Shown: positions 49,988 through 58,862, counted from the stretch's first letter. The stretch: DNA of 64,000 nucleotides from Microcoleus sp. FACHB-831 (GCF_014695585.1 NZ_JACJON010000036.1:62001-126000), one strand, 5' to 3'. The notes: a model not told the origin generated them from the letters alone. Numbers and translations: made by a program.

Positions 49988-50581
49988 ATGCCTATTGGCG
50001 TCCCTAAAGTTCCGTATCGGCTACCTGGAGAGCAATATACCCAGTGGATTGATATCTACAATCGCCTCTACCGAGAACGGATTATTTTCCTGGGCAAAGA
50101 CGTTGATGATGAACTGGCTAACCAGATAATTGCCGTCATGCTTTATCTGGATTCTGAAGATCCAGGTAAGGATATTTTTCTCTACATCAACTCTCCTGGT
50201 GGCGTAGTCACGTCGGGCATGGCTATCTATGACACCATGCAGCACATCAAGTCAGACGTTGTGACAATTTGCGTCGGTCTGGCGGCTTCTATGGGTTCAT
50301 TCCTGCTGACAGCTGGGACAAAAGGCAAAAGGCTGGCTTTGCCCCACTCGCGGATTATGATCCACCAACCCTCTGGCGGTACGCGCGGACAAGCTACAGA
50401 TATTGAGATTGAAGCGCGGGAAATTCTGCGGATTCGTCGGCAGCTAAATCAGATTTATGCTGATAAAACTGGTCAGCCGCTAGCGAAAATCGAGAAAGAC
50501 ATGGATCGTGACTTTTTCTTGTCTGCACAAGAGGCGATGGAATACGGGCTAATTGACCGCGTGATTGAAGAACGCCCGTAG
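49988..50581 (+). CDS. clpP: ATP-dependent Clp protease proteolytic subunit (ClpP3-type)
   Basis: A 197-residue protease subunit with intact catalytic triad: Ser101 (LAASMGSF), His126 (IMIHQPSGG) and Asp175 ([13 protein letters not shown]). It pairs with the upstream ClpR in the hetero-oligomeric core that works with ClpC. The [24 protein letters not shown] start is typical of the cyanobacterial ClpP3 branch. An in-frame TTATG with weak ribosome site precedes; length is normal. Confidence 0.96.
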   Translation: MPIGVPKVPYRLPGEQYTQWIDIYNRLYRERIIFLGKDVDDELANQIIAVMLYLDSEDPGKDIFLYINSPGGVVTSGMAIYDTMQHIKSDVVTICVGLAASMGSFLLTAGTKGKRLALPHSRIMIHQPSGGTRGQATDIEIEAREILRIRRQLNQIYADKTGQPLAKIEKDMDRDFFLSAQEAMEYGLIDRVIEERP

Positions 50582-50614
50582 AAGTTCGCTTTCCCCCATA
50601 CCAAGCCAATTGGC

Positions 50615-50730
50615 GTATAGACGATGGACTATCGACAGTGGACAATGGGTAAGGGACTGGTCTAGAGTTTATAGTCTGAAGTCCAAAGTCTAAAGTCTGT
50701 AGAGGCTTTGCCTGCAACGTCTCTACAAAT
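50615..50730. repeat. Cluster of interspersed cyanobacterial repeats
   Basis: Three repeat types are stacked between clpP and the J-domain gene. There is a GACTATCGACAGTGGACAATGG-type tract, a TAGTCTGAAGTCCAAAGTCTAAAGTCT tract (compare 27735-27810), and a palindrome TGTAGAGGC/GTCTCTACA at 50698-50727 (the common "gtagagacgttgc" repeat, with a mismatch). Confidence 0.7.
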
Positions 50731-50785
50731 TAGATTGTCCATTATCCAAAATCTGCTGATAGCAGGAAGCTGCGCGATCGCTCTA

Positions 50786-51394
50786 ATGAATCTGGCCGAT
50801 TGCTATCGCTTGTTGGGATTAAGATCGGGATCTTCCGCGACTGAAATCAAAGCGTCTTATCGTCGTCTGGCATTTCAGTATCATCCTGATGTTAACCCTG
50901 GAAACAGGCAAGCCCACGATAAATTTATGGAGCTGACGGAGGCTTACAAGTTCCTCCTCAGCGTGGTAACTGCATCTGGGGCTAGGCAGACATCAAGCCA
51001 GCCCCCAGACGCTGATATTTTGTACGACCCGGCGGTGGCGACTAAGGTGACGCCGAAGCCGCCGCCCGTGCCAAATAGTCCACCGTTATCGCCAAGCGAT
51101 CAAAAGCTAAAGTGGAATTCTTACCAACAGTTGCAGCAACTGCTTAAGTCCCGCAAGTTTGCCCGCGCGATTGCCCTGGCAGAAGGTTTAGCGCAGCGGT
51201 TTCCCCAAGATATGGAAGTGCGTCAGTGGCAGGCGATCGCATATCAACGCTGCGGTCATCAATTGGTAAATGAAAAGCAGTTGGACAAAGCTAGGAATTA
51301 TCTCAAAAAAGCCCTGAAGACCGACCCCCACAACCGTTCTCTCTGGGCTGAGGTAGAACGAGATTTCCGCCGCATTGAACAGATATTTCGCTAA
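50786..51394 (+). CDS. J-domain protein with TPR-like C-terminus
   Basis: A 202-residue DnaJ-like protein. The J domain is at 1-60: NLADCYRLLGLRSGSSATEIKASYRRLAFQYHPDVNPG with the HPD triad at 33-35. A Pro-rich linker follows, then a tail with two or three TPR-type helix pairs (FARAIALAEGLAQRFPQDMEVRQWQAIAYQRCGHQLV, KARNYLKKALKTDPHNRSLWAEV). No zinc or substrate-binding domains of classical DnaJ. It probably recruits DnaK to particular partners. ATG 50786 matches the domain start; the region upstream is repeat DNA. Confidence 0.88.
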   Translation: MNLADCYRLLGLRSGSSATEIKASYRRLAFQYHPDVNPGNRQAHDKFMELTEAYKFLLSVVTASGARQTSSQPPDADILYDPAVATKVTPKPPPVPNSPPLSPSDQKLKWNSYQQLQQLLKSRKFARAIALAEGLAQRFPQDMEVRQWQAIAYQRCGHQLVNEKQLDKARNYLKKALKTDPHNRSLWAEVERDFRRIEQIFR

Positions 51395-51438
51395 TACTGA
51401 GTTAAGTTTTGAGTTTTGAATTAAGAATTCTTCTAACC

Positions 51439-53577
51439 TCATAAGTCATAACTCTCGCACTCGCCAGCCCAAGGAATTGTGACACTAAACGTGCTGCCAA
51501 CTCCCACTTCACTTTCCACATTAATACTGCCGCCATGTAAATCCACGCACTTTTTCACAACCGCTAGCCCTAGCCCCGTTCCCACAACATCACCTACATT
51601 TGTGCCGCGCTGGAAGGCTTGATAAAGCTTTGGCCGATCTTCTAGCGGAATGCCAATACCCTGGTCTTGAACCTGCAAAATAGCTTTTCTCGCTTCACAA
51701 CTAAGGGTGAAATAGATATTGCAGTTAGATGGTGAATATTTAATTGCATTGGCAAGTAAATTTGTGACAATAGACCGTAGCAGCTTTTCATCCAAACAAG
51801 CTTGTTCGCATGGGTTTTTGCTGGTGAAAGTGATACGACTCTTAGTGCGATCGCTCAACTCTATTTCTTCTACTATGTGTTGACAGAAGCTATCTAAATT
51901 CAGCGGTTCTGGATTAAACTCTAACTTGCCTGCTTCTGCTCTAGTCAGCGTCAAAATATCCGTTAAGAGCTGAGTCATAGTTTTTGCCGCTCCTTGAATG
52001 CGATATATATTTTTAAGCGTCTTCTCCTTCGGCCATTCTTTAGTGCAATTTTCTAGCAACTGAGCCGAAATTAAGATTGTGCTTAAAGGGGTGCGGAACT
52101 CATGAGAAGCCATTGAGAAAAAGCGCAGTTTTAGTTCGCTAAGTTCTCTTTCTTTTTCCAAAGTGCGGCGAATTTCTTCCGCCTGCTTCCGTTCGGTGAC
52201 ATCCTCTGTTACTCCAGCCCGTCGATATACTTCCCCAGCAGCATTTTTAATTGGAAAAGCGCGATCGCAAATCCATCGGATTACACCGTCTGGCTTGACA
52301 AGCCTATACTCAATTTCAAACTCTGTTTTAGCGTTCTTTTCCAGATTGACAACCACTCGCTCCCGATCCTCTGGATGGACGACTTCTAAGAAAGATTTAG
52401 GATTTGCATACAAACTCTCGCAACTACGTCCCCAGATTTTTTCATATACAGGATTTACATATAAAACTTCCTTCAGATCGGCATCGCTCATCCAAAATAT
52501 TTCATGAATATTTTCCGCGATTTGGCGAAATTTTTCTTCGCTGGTTCGTAGCGCATCCTGTGCTTGCTTTTCTTCAGTAATATCACAAGCTAAAACCAGC
52601 CTTGCTCTCCGTCCGCCAAAAATTAATTCATGAGAAGTAATTTCGACATCAATAATAGTTCCATCCCGCTTTATATGTCTTTCTATGGCTACTCTCTTAA
52701 CGCCGCGAGGAAGAGTTGAAATAATCTCTAGGAAAGCAGGCACATCTTCTGGAAGATGAATGTCCTTCATCGTCATCGTTAAAAACTCTGCTTGCGAATA
52801 CCCGTAATGTTTTATTGCTAGATCGTTAACAGTAATAAAAGCTAGAGTTTCTAAATCGTAAACCCACAAAGGATGAGGATTAACCTCGAACAAGTTGCGG
52901 TATCGTAGTTCACTCTCCCGCAAATTCTGCTCTACTTTCTCGCGCTTAGTGATTTGTCGGATTAGAAGCCAGTAGACTGCAAAAAGCAGCGCAAAGCTTA
53001 AGCAAGAACCAGTGATATCCATGAGGATCGTCTCTCGGAAACTTTCTTGTGACTCCGCTGCGCGACGTAGCAAGAGCGATCGCTCCTCGCTTTCCATTTG
53101 GGCAATCTCTTTCCAGATTGCATCGTGCAGCATCAACCCTCGATCCGTGAGGGATATTTGAACCGCCGCGTTAGATTTATTCTTTTTGTACAACTCAACA
53201 GACTTTTCTATCAAAGCCACTCTTTCGGCAATTAGCGGTTCAAGGATATCTAGTCTTTGCTGGTGCTTGGCGTTATCAGCCGTGGAGCGCCGGAGTTCCT
53301 GGAATTTTGGATTAATATTTTCAATAGAAGTTTTGTAGGTGTCTAAATATAGCTCTTTTCCCGTAATTATATACCCCCGTCGCGCCCTCTCGGCATCGCG
53401 CACAGTAGTCAATACATCCCTAACTTCTTGCAAAACTTGGTAAGTATATTCGACCTTTTTTTGTCTTTCAAATAGTCTATTCATGTTGTGATACGAAACT
53501 ATGCTAACGATGCTGAGGATTAGCATCGCCAGCCCCAAGCCGCCAGCAACGATTTTTTTTTCGAGGAGCCATTTCAT
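51439..53577 (-). CDS. CHASE3-PAS histidine kinase
   Basis: A 712-residue membrane kinase. TM1 (GGLGLAMLILSIVSIVSYH) is followed by a CHASE3 domain (about 30-185) with TTVRDAERARRGYIITGKELYLDTYK, TM2 near 190 (LSFALLFAVYWLLI), two or more PAS/PAC domains, and HisKA with phospho-His in FFSMASHEFRTPLSTIL. The HATPase carries NLLANAIKYS, VQDQGIGI and GTGLGLAVV. It faces away from the OmpR-type regulator at 53848, so the two may be a divergent cognate pair. Confidence 0.92.
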   Translation of the reverse strand: MKWLLEKKIVAGGLGLAMLILSIVSIVSYHNMNRLFERQKKVEYTYQVLQEVRDVLTTVRDAERARRGYIITGKELYLDTYKTSIENINPKFQELRRSTADNAKHQQRLDILEPLIAERVALIEKSVELYKKNKSNAAVQISLTDRGLMLHDAIWKEIAQMESEERSLLLRRAAESQESFRETILMDITGSCLSFALLFAVYWLLIRQITKREKVEQNLRESELRYRNLFEVNPHPLWVYDLETLAFITVNDLAIKHYGYSQAEFLTMTMKDIHLPEDVPAFLEIISTLPRGVKRVAIERHIKRDGTIIDVEITSHELIFGGRRARLVLACDITEEKQAQDALRTSEEKFRQIAENIHEIFWMSDADLKEVLYVNPVYEKIWGRSCESLYANPKSFLEVVHPEDRERVVVNLEKNAKTEFEIEYRLVKPDGVIRWICDRAFPIKNAAGEVYRRAGVTEDVTERKQAEEIRRTLEKERELSELKLRFFSMASHEFRTPLSTILISAQLLENCTKEWPKEKTLKNIYRIQGAAKTMTQLLTDILTLTRAEAGKLEFNPEPLNLDSFCQHIVEEIELSDRTKSRITFTSKNPCEQACLDEKLLRSIVTNLLANAIKYSPSNCNIYFTLSCEARKAILQVQDQGIGIPLEDRPKLYQAFQRGTNVGDVVGTGLGLAVVKKCVDLHGGSINVESEVGVGSTFSVTIPWAGECESYDL

Positions 53578-53847
53578 CTGGGGTAATCTTTGAATGTTAG
53601 AAAATATTATTATCGTTTGGCTGCAACTTAGATTAGCGTTTTAATAAAACTTGCTAAAAATCCTGGTTAGATTAGCTAGAGTTTAAAAGGAGGTAAAACC
53701 ATTTTTGCCTATGCTCCAATTTGCAAAATTGCACAGATATGCTACACGCGCATTATTAAAAAAGTCCATTAACAACATTATGATCGAGTTTTTTTATGAG
53801 AATGTATCTGGATGTTAGTTGACTGTTCCAATTAGGCCATTGTGACT

Positions 53848-54525
53848 ATGCGGATTATGCTTGTTGAAGATGATGCCTGTCTGGCCGAAGCGCTGGCTGA
53901 AGCGCTCAGCGACCAGCTTTATGTCGTGGATGTGGTTAAAGACGGAGAAGCGGGCTGGGAGTATGCAAAAGCAATAGCCTATGACTTGATTTTGCTCGAT
54001 GTAATGCTTCCCAAGCTGGATGGGGTGAGTCTTTGCCAGCGACTACGCACGCATGGCTATCATTTACCAATTCTTATGCTGACTGCTAGGGACACCAGTA
54101 CGGATAAAGTCTCTGGTTTAGACGCTGGAGCCGATGACTATGTGGTTAAACCGTTTGATTTGCAAGAGTTATTAGCGCGAATCCGTGCTTTGCTGCGTCG
54201 AGGCAGTTGTCCATCTACGCCAATTCTAATGTGGGGGAACCTCACGCTCGATCCCAGTACCTATGAAGTAATGTACGATAAGCAACCCGTTCACGTGACG
54301 CCGAAGGAGTATAGTCTCCTCGAACTGCTGCTCCGCAACGGTCGCAGGGTGTTGAGTCGTTCTGCGATCGTTGAACGTCTCTGGTCTTTGGAGAATCCGC
54401 CAGAAGAAGATACAGTCAAGGCTCACATTAAAAGCCTGCGTCATAAACTCAGAGCTGTAGCTGCTCCTGAAGACCTAATTGAGACTGTTCACGGCTTGGG
54501 GTACAGATTGAAACAACTTGCGTAA
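53848..54525 (+). CDS. OmpR/PhoB-family response regulator
   Basis: A 225-residue regulator. The receiver has IMLVEDDACLAEAL (acidic pocket), LILLDVMLPKLDG (acceptor Asp), and YVVKPFD (Lys). It is followed by a winged-helix DNA-binding domain (VHVTPKEYSLLELLLRNGRRVLSRSAIVERLWS, then TVKAHIKSLRHKL and LIETVHGLGYRL). It is divergent from the CHASE3 kinase with a 270-bp shared promoter region. A GTG start two codons upstream at 53842 is possible. Target genes are unknown. Confidence 0.92.
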   Translation: MRIMLVEDDACLAEALAEALSDQLYVVDVVKDGEAGWEYAKAIAYDLILLDVMLPKLDGVSLCQRLRTHGYHLPILMLTARDTSTDKVSGLDAGADDYVVKPFDLQELLARIRALLRRGSCPSTPILMWGNLTLDPSTYEVMYDKQPVHVTPKEYSLLELLLRNGRRVLSRSAIVERLWSLENPPEEDTVKAHIKSLRHKLRAVAAPEDLIETVHGLGYRLKQLA

Positions 54526-54795
54526 AATATCAAGTTTTCGTGGCTTCTGTGGGTTATCTTTTCCACAACCAGACAAACCCGCTTCAGTGTAATGCGATCG
54601 CCAGTCTTTTAGCTTCTTCCCGATTTCTTCCCGAAATTTTCTCAATTTATTCCCGATTCCTTTCCTAATTTCTATACTTCTATGTTGTAAATTAATAATG
54701 TATAAAAGCCCCGCTAGGTTTTTGATGGTGTAATTTACACAAAAAGAAGTCTAGTCTGCTGACTACCTTGCTTGAAAAGTGAAGATTAAATAAAG

Positions 54796-55212
54796 ATGCA
54801 TAGCGGAAGCAAAATGCATGAAAAAGTTCTCGTTATTGAAGATGCTCCAGACACTTTAACCAGCCTTCTTGACTTGTTAGAGTCTGAGGGTTTCCAAACT
54901 CTAGGCGCTAAAAATGGTTTAATTGGTTTGCAATTAGCCAAAGAACAGATGCCAGATTTGATTGTTTCTGACATAACTATGCCTGAAATGAATGGTTACG
55001 CGGTCTTAGACGCATTGCGGCAAGATCCCAAAACAGCGGAAATTCCTTTCATTTTTATGACAGGAGAAATGACCAATACCGATCGACGCCGAGGTTTGGA
55101 ATTGGGAGCGGATGACTACTTGACTAAGCCAGTTATGCCAAATAAATTGATGGGGGCGATCGCGCTTCAGCTGAAAAACCGCGATCGCAAGTTTAAGTCA
55201 TCAAATTACTGA
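54796..55212 (+). CDS. Single-domain response regulator
   Basis: A 138-residue receiver without output domain: VLVIEDAPDTLTSLLDLLE, DLIVSDITMPEMNGYAVLDAL (acceptor Asp), FIFMTGEMT and YLTKPVM (Lys). It likely relays phosphate to another protein or acts by protein binding. Candidate partners are the hybrid kinases of the window. ATG 54796 or the internal ATG at 54814 are possible starts. The pentapeptide gene follows in the same direction at 90 bp. Confidence 0.88.
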   Translation: MHSGSKMHEKVLVIEDAPDTLTSLLDLLESEGFQTLGAKNGLIGLQLAKEQMPDLIVSDITMPEMNGYAVLDALRQDPKTAEIPFIFMTGEMTNTDRRRGLELGADDYLTKPVMPNKLMGAIALQLKNRDRKFKSSNY

Positions 55213-55301
55213 CTCAAACTGTTAATAAAAATCAGTGCGTGCATTGAAACAAGTACAAAGATACAAATGTTGAAATGCTTAAAAGGAATAGAAGTGAAAT
55301 T

Positions 55302-55994
55302 ATGAAAAATTACTCGCCTCAACAACAAGACTATATTCAGAAAAAAATAATTGAGAAATCCCTAAATGGCGTGGATTTGAGTGACGCTGACTTGAGCGAA
55401 GTGGTATTAAGCGGAGTCGATCTTAGAAAAGCCAACTTAAGTAGAGCCAACCTGAGCCAAGTAGATCTGCGTAAGGCTAATTTAAGAGGAGCCGTACTCA
55501 ATCAGGGAGATTTAAGTGATGCAAATCTATTTCAAGCAAATCTGCGAGAAGCAGATTGCCGCGAGGCGAATTTGTGCAAAGCTAACCTGAGCGATGCTGA
55601 TTTGTCGCAGGCAAATTTATGTGCGGCTTCGTTGTGGAGGACTACATTATCTAGAGCTAATTTATGGGCAACTTCCCTGTGCGAAGCCGATCTGAGCGAA
55701 GCCGATCTGAGCGATGCCAAACTGATGGAGGCGTCGCTTATTGGAGCTAATCTTGTTAGAGCCGATCTAACTGGAGCAAAGCTATGCGGAGCAAGGCTAA
55801 CAGAAGCTAATTTGAGCCAAGTAAACTTGACTGGCGCAGATCTCAAGGGGGCAAATTTAAGCGGTGCAGATTTAACGGGAGCAGATTTGCGCGGGGCAAA
55901 TTTGTGGGGGGCAAATCTGACGGATGCAACGCTTCATAAGACAATAATGCCTGACGGAACAATGCACAGCCACAAACTTGTAGTACCTCTATAG
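55302..55994 (+). CDS. Pentapeptide repeat protein
   Basis: A 230-residue protein made almost wholly of A(D/N)LXX pentapeptides in register (ADLSEVVLSGVDLRKANLSRANLSQVDLRKANL and so on), forming a right-handed quadrilateral beta-helix of about ten coils. Family proteins bind partner proteins or mimic DNA, for example in gyrase protection. A short helix precedes the coils and HSHKLVVPL ends it. The start could instead be ATG 55275. It follows the receiver gene, suggesting a possible functional pair, but this is only positional. Confidence 0.9.
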   Translation: MKNYSPQQQDYIQKKIIEKSLNGVDLSDADLSEVVLSGVDLRKANLSRANLSQVDLRKANLRGAVLNQGDLSDANLFQANLREADCREANLCKANLSDADLSQANLCAASLWRTTLSRANLWATSLCEADLSEADLSDAKLMEASLIGANLVRADLTGAKLCGARLTEANLSQVNLTGADLKGANLSGADLTGADLRGANLWGANLTDATLHKTIMPDGTMHSHKLVVPL

Positions 55995-56015
55995 ACGGGT
56001 ATGGAAAATTGACTT

Positions 56016-56303
56016 ATGGACGCAAGAAAGTCGTATTACGCTTGGTTTATTGATTTGGTTCCAGAGACAGCGGGCTACTCGTTTAAGTGTTGGCTACCTG
56101 AGAGGAACAGCTTAGTGAGCGATCGCACTGTTTATCCTAGTTTTGATGCGGCGCTGATAGCCGCTAAAGAACGCGCAGATCTAGAGGTTGCTAGTTGGGC
56201 ACTATCGCATTTTCTCAATTACGTTCAAGCTAAGGGCACGATCAGCGCAGAAGAACGCGAGTCACTAGCGGCTTCAGTTATGGAAGTAGCTGGTATTGGC
56301 TAA
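56016..56303 (+). CDS. Uncharacterised small protein
   Basis: A 95-residue protein (SYYAWFIDLVPETAGYSFKCWLPERNS, then a helical second half LIAAKERADLEVASWALSHFLNYVQAKG). I do not recognise the family. It lies 21 bases after the pentapeptide gene on the same strand and may share its transcript. No signal peptide or membrane segment. Confidence 0.6.
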   Translation: MDARKSYYAWFIDLVPETAGYSFKCWLPERNSLVSDRTVYPSFDAALIAAKERADLEVASWALSHFLNYVQAKGTISAEERESLAASVMEVAGIG

Positions 56304-56479
56304 CATAATCTAGCCCAGAGTTTGACATATAATTTGCGCTTGACAAGCGCGATCGCGTGTTAACTGTTAACAACACCTGCATAGGAAACATAGGTAACAA
56401 ATAAAAAGGGCGATCGCGCATTATCTTTTCACTTTTCTTTATCCCAATTCCTTAAGTAAAGACCAATAGATACTTGTCG

Positions 56480-56878
56480 TCAGATAAACAGGCTAGGCGA
56501 CACCTTAAAGTAATCGCTAAGCGCCTTGGCTTGTGCCTTACTAATCGATCGCTTGCCATTTACAACTTCAGACACCACGCCACTCGATCCAATAACACCC
56601 ACCAAGTCAGTTTGACGGGTACCACTGGCTTCCAAGAGGTGTTGGAGGATCTCATGAGGCGCCGATTTATCCATCGGATAGTTCTGTGTCTCATACGCTT
56701 CAATCAGCGTCACTAGCAACTTGTGTAAAGCACGCTCTTCGGGAGTTCGGTTTTTCGCAAACGTTAGGCGCTCTGCCACTGCCAGGGCGCGATCGTACTC
56801 CTCTTCTGTCTCAATGACTTGAGGAGCGAATTCAGCTAATAAATTGCGATAAACAGCTTGGTCAAAAGTAAGGGTCAT
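56480..56878 (-). CDS. higA: HigA-type antitoxin (Xre HTH)
   Basis: A 132-residue protein. The N-terminal half is helical (YRNLLAEFAPQVIETEEEYDRALAVAERL). A C-terminal Cro/C1 HTH follows (LLEASGTRQTDLVGVIGSSGVVSEVVNGKRSISKAQAKALSDYF). This is the HigA layout, which neutralises HigB and represses the operon. The ATG at 56878 overlaps the toxin's 3' end by 17 bases; an earlier in-frame ATG at 56908 lies deeper in the toxin gene and is less likely. Confidence 0.9.
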   Translation of the reverse strand: MTLTFDQAVYRNLLAEFAPQVIETEEEYDRALAVAERLTFAKNRTPEERALHKLLVTLIEAYETQNYPMDKSAPHEILQHLLEASGTRQTDLVGVIGSSGVVSEVVNGKRSISKAQAKALSDYFKVSPSLFI

Positions 56879-57161
56879 TCTTCCATTTTCCCTTGTCGTA
56901 TTCAGCATGAGTTAGAAAGTATTTGTAGTAAACTGTTTGGTCTTCGTAGTCCATACCGACAACCAGGCGATAGTCGTTGCCTTTTATAGTGAAGACAGTG
57001 AAACTTCCAACTGCTTCAGCATCGCGGTAAATCTTACGAACGTCCTCCAAACTCTGCCATTCCGCTTTTTTGACAGTTGCATACCAGGCGTCGATTTGCT
57101 TCTTGACATCGGGGTATTCGCCAGCATCAGTGCGGAGGTTCCGAATGTAAATTAGGTGCAT
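56862..57161 (-). CDS. higB: HigB-type mRNA-interferase toxin
   Basis: A 99-residue toxin of the RelE/HigB fold: IYIRNLRTDAGEYPDVKKQIDAWY, then DVRKIYRDAEAVGSFTVFTIKGNDYRLVVGMDY and YYKYFLTHAEYDKGKWKND. The FLTHAEYDKGKW block is characteristic of the HigB family that cleaves ribosome-bound mRNA. The toxin gene precedes the antitoxin gene, as in other HigBA modules, and the overlap supports translational coupling. Lies alone, flanked by non-coding DNA. Confidence 0.92.
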   Translation of the reverse strand: MHLIYIRNLRTDAGEYPDVKKQIDAWYATVKKAEWQSLEDVRKIYRDAEAVGSFTVFTIKGNDYRLVVGMDYEDQTVYYKYFLTHAEYDKGKWKNDPYF

Positions 57162-57764
57162 TTATATTGAATTTTATAAGAAGCAATAAATATATAACTA
57201 TTTTCTTATGCTCTCAAAATGAGAGTATTCTGTCAAAAAGTGATGTCTCCATCTGGAAGTTTCCGAGATCGGGTGCAAGATGAATAGCGAGTGAGTGGTG
57301 CAAGGGCGATCGCTGGGGTTTACATTCGGCAAACAGTTTTAAAGTCTACAAAACTATCCTTATCTCTCTTCGCTTTCAAGACGTGTAGGAGTGTATCGCT
57401 GTAACAATTCTTCTTGTGCAGCAATATTTTCAGCAAAAGCTGGTTGCAGCAGCCATGTCCGAGAGGTGGCGATCGCTACACTACACGCAGACAAGAGTAA
57501 CTGTTTCATGGCTATAACATCTTAAAGAGGGAAATTTCGCACATCTAGGCGGTAATTGCCCTATGGCGCTGGGTTACGCGCGACCGCTCTTAGTTTAGCT
57601 AGGGAACCGGGCGATGTGGCGAAAATCCCGGTGTAACTTTGATGATGGAGCGCGATCCCAACGCCTGGGTTCTTGATACACCTCAAACCTTAGTGCTACT
57701 TAGGAAGCACTGCGCTACAATAGTATTGTTTGCTTTTGTCAAATATAGACTTTAAGAGAGAATC
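57162..57764. other. Intergenic region containing a possible small ORF
   Basis: About 600 bases upstream of the second infC gene. It carries HIP1 sites near 57307 and 57468, a candidate -10 word TACAAT at 57716, and the small leftward ORF listed separately. Promoters of higBA (leftward) and infC (rightward) should lie at its two ends. Confidence 0.4.
57360..57509 (-). CDS. Possible small exported protein of 49 aa
   Basis: Read leftward from ATG at 57509 the ORF starts MKQLLLSACSVAIATS, then WLLQPAFA followed by ENIAAQEELLQRYTPTRLES and stop. The N-terminus has the look of a signal peptide with an AFA-type cleavage site, so it may be a short secreted protein or the stub of a longer lost one. 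No ribosome site is visible. It is too short to be sure. Confidence 0.35.
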   Translation of the reverse strand: MKQLLLSACSVAIATSRTWLLQPAFAENIAAQEELLQRYTPTRLESEER

Positions 57765-58253
57765 ATTATCGCTCCCAAACAACTGATTAACAATCAAATC
57801 AAGTCTGCTCAGGTTCTTTTGATTGACCATGAGAACAACAATCGTGGCTTGATTGATACCCGTGAGGCTCTAGAAATAGCTGAAAATGCAGGACTAGATC
57901 TTGTCATAGTCTCCGAAAGTAAAGATGCTCCCGTAGCTAAAATTTTGAACTACGGCAAGCATCAGTATCAACAGAAAAAACGTCAGCGCCAAAGTTCTCA
58001 ACCAACGGTTAAGGAAGTTCAGCTCCGTCCCAATGTTGGTGAATCTGATTACACCTTACGCATCGAGAGAGCGACCGAGTGGTTGAGTAAGGGTAATTCA
58101 GTTAAGTTTCAGATTCGTTTACGGGGCAGGGAAAATCAACATCGCGATCGCGCTACAGAACTGCTAGACCGTGTTGTAGCTGACCTAGCTAAAGTCGGTA
58201 AAGTTATGTCTTTTGATAAACGGTCGCTAATAGTTCAGGTCATTCCAGCCTAG
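57765..58253 (+). CDS. infC: Second, divergent translation initiation factor IF-3 paralog, likely AUU start
   Basis: About 162 residues with both IF-3 domains. The N-domain is QLINNQIKSAQVLLIDHENN and TREALEIAENAGLDLVIVSESKDAPVAKILNYGKH. The C-domain is VKEVQLRPNVGESDYTLRIERATEWLSKGNSVKF, ending MSFDKRSLIVQVIPA. It differs clearly from the standard cyanobacterial IF-3, which begins with different residues and is longer. No ATG, GTG or TTG exists between the in-frame TAA at 57753 and codon 19. The conserved N-domain begins at ATT 57765, so it likely initiates at AUU as E. coli infC does, which permits feedback control. AAGAGAG is a weak ribosome site. Confidence 0.85.
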   Translation: MIAPKQLINNQIKSAQVLLIDHENNNRGLIDTREALEIAENAGLDLVIVSESKDAPVAKILNYGKHQYQQKKRQRQSSQPTVKEVQLRPNVGESDYTLRIERATEWLSKGNSVKFQIRLRGRENQHRDRATELLDRVVADLAKVGKVMSFDKRSLIVQVIPA

Positions 58254-58256
58254 ATT

Positions 58257-58862
58257 AAGTTTCCAGGAATCTCCCAGGAGGTTCCTGGATGAAAAAATTG
58301 CACCAAAAACTTTGTGTCAAGAATGCCCCACTCTGCATAGACGTTCTGACATATGAGTTAAATATTTCAAAAGCGATCGCTGTGCTTTTTCTCTGTAGAA
58401 TTACAGCTATGTAAATAGCAAGAGGCTTGTGCAATGGCGATCGCTATTCCACGAATTTTGGCAACCCTGGGAGAATGTCGATTTTCAGCCAGTATTGCAG
58501 CATTCAACGGTTGCGCTTCTTTCAACTTCAGCTTTAAAAGGCTAAATCCAGGAGCCGTCCCCGCCGTTAATTCTGCCTGAACTGAACTCAACAAAGGATA
58601 TCGCTACTCTCTTCAACTAAAGAGCGATCGCTTGTTAATTTGTTGAACCGCCAAGACGCCAAGGACGCCAAGTTAAGAGAGGAGAAAGAGGGCGATCTGC
58701 TGCGGTCTGCGAGGGGTGTCACGCGGGTGGACGAGGCTGTTCAAAAGACTTTCCATTTGGCATCGGCATTTTCTGTGGGATATGCTTGTCAAGATCAGCA
58801 TATTTTTCGTCTGTGCGGCTTTCCACTTCAGCTGGGCAACTTTGTTAAAGGCGGTCAAATAA
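58257..58862. other. Intergenic region with hairpin and a repeat
   Basis: About 600 bases. A stem CCAGGAA/TTCCTGG at 58263-58288 follows infC and may end it. Near 58644-58680 is the tandem AACCGCCAAGACGCCAAGGA-type repeat widespread in cyanobacteria. A 75-codon leftward ORF (58367-58594) has no family resemblance and I treat it as chance. Confidence 0.5.
58644..58680. repeat. "CGCCAAGAC GCCAAGGAC" interspersed repeat
   Basis: GAACCGCCAAGACGCCAAGG continues with a second ACGCCAAG unit. Three tandem copies of a 9-bp CGCCAAGAC-like word are seen. The same sequence is recalled from intergenic regions of many cyanobacteria. Confidence 0.65.

Noticed and set aside
58367-58594. 75-codon leftward ORF between infC and the PPC gene
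   Set aside because: No ribosome site or known family; flanked by repeat DNA.
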